DNA of 64,000 bases from an uncultured Bacillota bacterium. GTDB lineage: Bacteria > Bacillota > Clostridia > Peptostreptococcales > Anaerovoracaceae. The DNA lies in the NCBI GenBank assembly GCA_927441425.1, contig CAKMKG010000027.1, forward strand, positions 1 through 64,000, given 5' to 3'. Of the stretch, positions 59,916 through 64,000 are shown piece after piece (position 1 is the first letter of the stretch; every line of letters starts with the position of its first letter). The notes beneath the pieces are model-generated. The model made no database searches. It was not told the DNA's origin and saw only the letters and a program-made list of their open reading frames with translations. A program made the translations under genes and the position numbers.

Positions 59916-61136
59916 ATGTATATTGAATTTATAGACGGCGGTATCTGTGCGCCAAAAGGATTTCAAGCTTCCGGTGTGCACTGCGGAATTCGAAAAAGTA
60001 AAACTAAAAAAGATTTATCGCTCATAGTCAGTGATGTCATGTGTAATGCTGCGGCGGTGTATACGAAGAATAAGGTAAAGGGAGCGCCCATTGCCGTAAC
60101 GAAGGATCATCTGAAGGATGGCAAGGCCAAAGCCATTATCTGCAATAGCGGAAACGCCAACACCTGTGCACCCAACGGTATGGAGATTGCTTATCAGACT
60201 TGTGAACTGCTGGCAAAGGAGCTGCATATCAACACCGCTGATATTATCGTCAGCTCTACCGGAGTGATTGGTCTTCCCATGAGCATAGAACCCTTTGAGA
60301 AAGGAATTCCAAAGGCAGTAAAAAAGCTGAGCTATGATGGCTCAGATAGTGCCGCCCGCGGAATCATGACGACAGACACGGTGAAAAAGGAATTTGCAGT
60401 TTCCATGATCATCGGAAACAAGGAATGCCATATTGGGGGGATTGCAAAAGGAAGCGGAATGATCCATCCCAACATGGCAACCATGCTGTGCTATCTGACC
60501 ACAGATGTGGCGATCACTTCCGAAATGCTTCAAAAAGCCCTTTCTGAAGATATTCCGGATACCTTTAACCAGCTCAGTGTGGACGGAGATACCTCCACCA
60601 ACGATACGGTTGCCATACTGGCCAACGGTCTGGCGGGAAATGCGGTGATCGAAGGGGAAGGCATGGACTATGACACCTTCTGCGCCGCATTGCATGTAAT
60701 CAATGCTTCACTGGTGAAGGCCCTGGCTAAGGATGGAGAGGGCGCCGGCAAGCTGCTGGAATGCATCGTGTCCGGGGCACCGGATAAGGAGACGGCGAGA
60801 GTGATTTCGAAATCTGTGATCACCTCCAGTCTTTTCAAAGCAGCCATGTTTGGAGAGGATGCCAATTGGGGAAGAGCATTGTGTGCCATCGGATATGCCA
60901 ACGCGGAATTTGACGTTGATAAGATCGACATCGTACTATCCTCCGCCAAAGGCAGCATTGAAGTCTGCAAGAACGCGAGTTACATTAGCTTCAGTGAAGA
61001 GGAGGCCGCAGAAATCTTACGTGAAAATGAAATCAAAATCCTGATTTCCATCAATCAGGGCGAAGGGCAGGCCATGGCCTGGGGTTGCGATTTGACCTAC
61101 AGCTATGTAAAAATCAACGGAAATTACAGAAGCTGA
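59916..61136 (+). CDS. argJ: Bifunctional ornithine acetyltransferase / N-acetylglutamate synthase
   Basis: 406 aa. Landmarks: GFQASGVHCGIRKSKTKKDL, NSGNANTC, and the self-cleavage block HPNMATMLCYLTTDVAI with the conserved Thr nucleophile; the end GEDANWGRALCAIGYA is typical. It recycles the acetyl group between N-acetylornithine and glutamate, so a separate ArgA/ArgE is not needed. It follows argC by 11 bp. Confidence 0.96.
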   Translation: MYIEFIDGGICAPKGFQASGVHCGIRKSKTKKDLSLIVSDVMCNAAAVYTKNKVKGAPIAVTKDHLKDGKAKAIICNSGNANTCAPNGMEIAYQTCELLAKELHINTADIIVSSTGVIGLPMSIEPFEKGIPKAVKKLSYDGSDSAARGIMTTDTVKKEFAVSMIIGNKECHIGGIAKGSGMIHPNMATMLCYLTTDVAITSEMLQKALSEDIPDTFNQLSVDGDTSTNDTVAILANGLAGNAVIEGEGMDYDTFCAALHVINASLVKALAKDGEGAGKLLECIVSGAPDKETARVISKSVITSSLFKAAMFGEDANWGRALCAIGYANAEFDVDKIDIVLSSAKGSIEVCKNASYISFSEEEAAEILRENEIKILISINQGEGQAMAWGCDLTYSYVKINGNYRS

Positions 61137-61202
61137 TTTGCAGAGGGGCCAAACAGCGGCAAACTGAGTGTAGGAATTAACCGGAGAGTAAGGGTGAGAA
61201 AT

Positions 61203-62057
61203 ATGAAGGATACAATTACGAGTGCAAAGGTACTGATAGAGGCACTTCCATATATACAGAAATTCTGCAATAAGACCGTCGTGATCAAATACGGTGGGAA
61301 TGCGATGATCAACGAAACACTGAAGAAAGCGGTCATGAAGGATGTCGTGCTCCTGAGTCTTGTCGGGATTAAGGTGGTGCTGGTTCATGGCGGAGGTCCT
61401 GAAATCAGCAATATGCTGGACGTTATGGGAAAAGAATCTAAATTCATCGACGGACTGAGATACACGGACGGGGAGACAGCAGAGGTGGCCGCCATGGTTT
61501 TGGCAGGCAAGGTGAACAAGGGTCTGGTTTCTCTGATTCAGCAGCACAACGGAAAGGCAATCGGACTCTGCGGTCTGGACGGAGGCATGCTTCAGGTGGA
61601 AAAAATGCAAGGTGAGGTTGATCTGGGTTATGTGGGAGATATCACCAAGGTTGATATTTCCCCTATTACGATGGCCTTGAAAAACGGATTTGTTCCCGTT
61701 GTTGCAACAATTGGAGCAGATAAGGACGGACAGACCTTTAATATCAATGCGGATACGGCTGCGGCAGCAATTGCCGGCGCTCTAAAAGCAGAAAAGCTTA
61801 TCTTCGTATCGGATATCAGAGGCGTTTTGATGGAAAAGGACGATGAGGATTCACTGATCGCGCGAATCCCAGTCGAGGAGGTACCCAAATTGATCGAAGC
61901 AGGAATTATCTCCGACGGAATGATTCCGAAGATACAAAGCTGCGTAGACGGGATCAAAAATGGCATCAAAGAAGCAGTTATCATTGACGGAAGAATTGAA
62001 CATTCCATTCTCCTCGAATTATTTTCCGATGAGGGGATCGGAACGTTGCTATATTAG
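61203..62057 (+). CDS. argB: Acetylglutamate kinase
   Basis: 284 aa from ATG 61203 (GTG 61194 in frame is possible). Amino-acid-kinase fold: VVIKYGGNAMIN, VLVHGGGPEISNML, GLCGLDGGML, FNINADTAAAAIAGAL and the SDIRGVL segment. N-terminal residues KDTITSAKVLIEALPYIQKF correspond to the helix seen in arginine-inhibited enzymes. Second step of arginine biosynthesis. Confidence 0.96.
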   Translation: MKDTITSAKVLIEALPYIQKFCNKTVVIKYGGNAMINETLKKAVMKDVVLLSLVGIKVVLVHGGGPEISNMLDVMGKESKFIDGLRYTDGETAEVAAMVLAGKVNKGLVSLIQQHNGKAIGLCGLDGGMLQVEKMQGEVDLGYVGDITKVDISPITMALKNGFVPVVATIGADKDGQTFNINADTAAAAIAGALKAEKLIFVSDIRGVLMEKDDEDSLIARIPVEEVPKLIEAGIISDGMIPKIQSCVDGIKNGIKEAVIIDGRIEHSILLELFSDEGIGTLLY

Positions 62058-62075
62058 AAAATTGGAGGCATTAAG

Positions 62076-63245
62076 GTGAATAGTACTGAAATCAAGGAAA
62101 GAGACAGACGATACATCCTGGGGACCTATGCAAGAAATGACCTTAGCATCGCAAAAGGGTCCGGAGCAACGTGTTATTCGCCGGAAGGGAAAAAATACAT
62201 TGATTTCTCCTCCGGTATTGGTGTGAACGCGCTGGGGTATTGCGACGATGGCTGGGTGAAAGCGGTTGTACAGCAGCTGCAGACACTGCAGCATACCTCC
62301 AACCTGTTTTATACCGAGCCCTGCTGCGAACTTGCCGAAATGCTGATTACAAGGACCGGATTTGACAAGGTCTTTTTCTGCAATTCCGGCGCAGAAGCCA
62401 ATGAGGGAGCCATCAAGGCGGCAAGAAAATATAGTTTTATGAAGTACGGTAAGGGCAGATATGGGATCATAACCCTGCAGGATTCCTTTCACGGAAGGAC
62501 TATGGCGACCATTACCGCAACGGGGCAGGACGGCTACCACAAATATTTTGATCCCTTTGTGGAAGGATTCAGCTATGCGAAGCCTAATGATCTGGAGGAG
62601 CTCAAAGCGAAGATCTCCGGAAGCACCTGTGCAGTGATGGCTGAGCTTGTCCAGGGAGAAGGCGGCGTCAACAAGCTGGAGCTTGAATATGTTAAAGCAT
62701 TGTATGAATTGTGCAGGGAGAAAGATCTTCTCCTGATCATCGATGAAGTACAGACCGGAATCGGCAGGACAGGAAAATTGTTTGCTTATGAGCATTTTGG
62801 GATACGGCCGGATATCGTAACCATAGCGAAGGGTCTGGGTGCAGGCCTCCCAATCGGAGGAATTATCTTTGACAAGAGCTGCTCTCATGCATTGGAGCCG
62901 GGAGATCACGGAACCACCTTCGGTGGAAATCCGGTTGCATGTGCCGGGGCGATAGAGGTGTTAAAGAGAATAGATGAAGAATTTCTTGAACAGGTTGCCC
63001 GAAAAGGCGAAGGGATGAAAATGAAAATCGAACAGATGGATGGCGTTTTGCAAGTGACGGGCCTTGGAATGATGATCGGAATTTCCTTGAAAAATAAGGA
63101 TGCCAAGAGGGTGGTCAAAAGCGCATTAGACCTGGGACTGATCACGCTAACCGCAAAGGACAGGATCCGGCTGCTGCCACCATTGAATATCACATATGGG
63201 GAACTAGAGGAAGGACTTGGGCTTTTAGAAGAAGCAATTAAATGA
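62076..63245 (+). CDS. argD: Acetylornithine aminotransferase
   Basis: 389 aa from GTG 62076 after TTGGAGGCATTAAG. PLP class III: GSGATCYSPEGKKYIDFSSGIGVN, NSGAEANEGAIKAARKY, SFHGRTMATI, IIDEVQTGIGRTG and the PLP-Lys context TIAKGLGAGLPIGGII. It transaminates N-acetylglutamate semialdehyde. Fits between argB and carA. Confidence 0.95.
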   Translation: MNSTEIKERDRRYILGTYARNDLSIAKGSGATCYSPEGKKYIDFSSGIGVNALGYCDDGWVKAVVQQLQTLQHTSNLFYTEPCCELAEMLITRTGFDKVFFCNSGAEANEGAIKAARKYSFMKYGKGRYGIITLQDSFHGRTMATITATGQDGYHKYFDPFVEGFSYAKPNDLEELKAKISGSTCAVMAELVQGEGGVNKLELEYVKALYELCREKDLLLIIDEVQTGIGRTGKLFAYEHFGIRPDIVTIAKGLGAGLPIGGIIFDKSCSHALEPGDHGTTFGGNPVACAGAIEVLKRIDEEFLEQVARKGEGMKMKIEQMDGVLQVTGLGMMIGISLKNKDAKRVVKSALDLGLITLTAKDRIRLLPPLNITYGELEEGLGLLEEAIK

Positions 63246-63275
63246 GAAGGAGCAGAATGTATGGAGAGGGACAAT

Positions 63276-64000
63276 ATGATAACGGAAAAGGATGGACACA
63301 TTGCGTATTTGATTCTTGAGGATGGAACGGTGTACCGGGGGAAAGGCTTCGGCGTACAAGGCACGACTATGGGGGAAGTCGTATTCACTACGGGAATGAC
63401 GGGGTATCAAGAGACGTTGACGGATCCAAGCTATTACGGGCAGATCGTAACGCAGACCTTTCCATTGATAGGGAATTACGGGTTGAATGACAACGACAGC
63501 GAATCGGAAAAATCCTGGGTGAAGGGCTATATCGTGAGAGAGTGGTGCGAGGAGCCGTCGAATTTCAGAAGCAAATATACCCTGGACGAATTCTTGAAAA
63601 ATCAAAACATCATTGGGATCTACGACATTGATACAAGAGCGCTTACAAAAAAAATTAGGGAGCACGGCGTCATGAACGGGGCAATTACAACCGAATTACC
63701 CGGGAGCATGGACGCTTTCTTAACTGAATTAAAGGAATATACCATATTGGATGCGGTGAAATCCGTTTCCTGTACAGAAAATACGTTTTACCCTGCAGCC
63801 AAGGAAGACTTCCATGTGGTGCTATACGATTACGGATATAAAGCAAATATCCTGCGGAGCTTGCTGCAGAGAGGCTGTAGCGTAACAGTGGTGCCATATA
63901 ATGCCACGATGCAGGAAATTTTGGAAATAAAGCCCAACGGGATCATGCTTTCTAACGGACCGGGAGATCCCGCTGAAAATACGGAATCAATCAAAATTTT
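63276..64000 (+). CDS. carA: Carbamoyl-phosphate synthase small subunit (partial, runs off the window)
   Basis: About 241 codons are present. Start ATG 63276 is well placed after GGAGAGGGACAAT; in-frame ATG 63261 after AAGGAGCAGA is an alternative. The N-terminal domain (LILEDGTVYRGKGFG, MTGYQETLTDPSYYGQIV) is complete and the class I glutaminase domain begins (VVLYDYGYKANILRSLLQRG, GIMLSNGPGDP); its catalytic Cys lies beyond the end. Being in the arg operon it likely supplies carbamoyl phosphate for citrulline. Confidence 0.95.
   Translation, partial: MITEKDGHIAYLILEDGTVYRGKGFGVQGTTMGEVVFTTGMTGYQETLTDPSYYGQIVTQTFPLIGNYGLNDNDSESEKSWVKGYIVREWCEEPSNFRSKYTLDEFLKNQNIIGIYDIDTRALTKKIREHGVMNGAITTELPGSMDAFLTELKEYTILDAVKSVSCTENTFYPAAKEDFHVVLYDYGYKANILRSLLQRGCSVTVVPYNATMQEILEIKPNGIMLSNGPGDPAENTESIKI

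Noticed and set aside
1-64000. CRISPR arrays, rRNA genes, insertion sequences
   Set aside because: No regularly spaced direct repeats, no rRNA sequence and no transposase gene were seen on either strand.

Overview
The window comes from a spore-forming, anaerobic, low-GC Gram-positive bacterium of the class Clostridia. The evidence is the Firmicute-type end of the S10/spc/alpha ribosomal operon, a SpoIIQ-type endopeptidase preceded by a sigma-F/G-like promoter, spoIIID, an ECF transporter cassette, LrgAB, and a three-module flavodiiron-rubredoxin-reductase fusion typical of oxygen-detoxifying anaerobes. Genus cannot be fixed from the sequence alone.

Layout. 1-7937: rplR(partial)-rpsE-rpmD-rplO-secY-adk-map-infA-rpmJ-rpsM-rpsK-rpsD-rpoA-rplQ and its terminator; the gaps on both sides of rpmJ hold a family of hairpin repeats. 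7938-13763: a bacteriocin island with a secreted lactococcin-972-like peptide, its DUF1430-type membrane protein and ABC ATPase, an unknown membrane-anchored protein, a 17-residue cationic peptide ORF whose ribosome binding site lies in a 16-bp hairpin, a LytTR response regulator without a kinase, and a small two-gene membrane-protein operon. Both the bacteriocin operon and the two-gene operon are preceded by the same LytTR-type direct repeat. 13969-28102: ordinary accessory and housekeeping genes (HTH protein, Ca2+/Na+ antiporter with an attenuator-like leader, diguanylate cyclase, EcfA1-EcfA2-EcfT-QueT, two L,D-transpeptidase-like proteins, TrmB, aminotransferase, LrgAB, SpoIIQ, nuclease lipoprotein).

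28242-46495: an 18.2-kb prophage in a tRNA-Gly(CCC) gene. It has a full siphovirus head and tail module (SPP1-like order: terminase, portal, MuF, scaffold, capsid, connectors, tail tube, frameshifted chaperone, 583-aa tape measure, baseplate), a BhlA-like holin and a tyrosine integrase. I see no repressor, replication genes or endolysin. The element replaced the 5' half of the tRNA gene, so the original tRNA promoter now sits stranded at the right end. Two independent moron-like units stand out: a 31-aa single-span membrane peptide between the tail tube and chaperone genes, and a 206-aa protein with a HEPN-type RNDIHH motif next to the integrase. Intrinsic-terminator hairpins recur throughout the late genes.

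46496-64000: patatin-like lipase, a cluster of four DnaA-box-like 9-mers, ferredoxin, cupin, threonine aldolase, pyrG with a structured leader, the flavodiiron fusion, two c-di-GMP enzymes, spoIIID, and the arginine operon argC-argJ-argB-argD-carA (partial), which has an ArgR-type operator upstream of its promoter.
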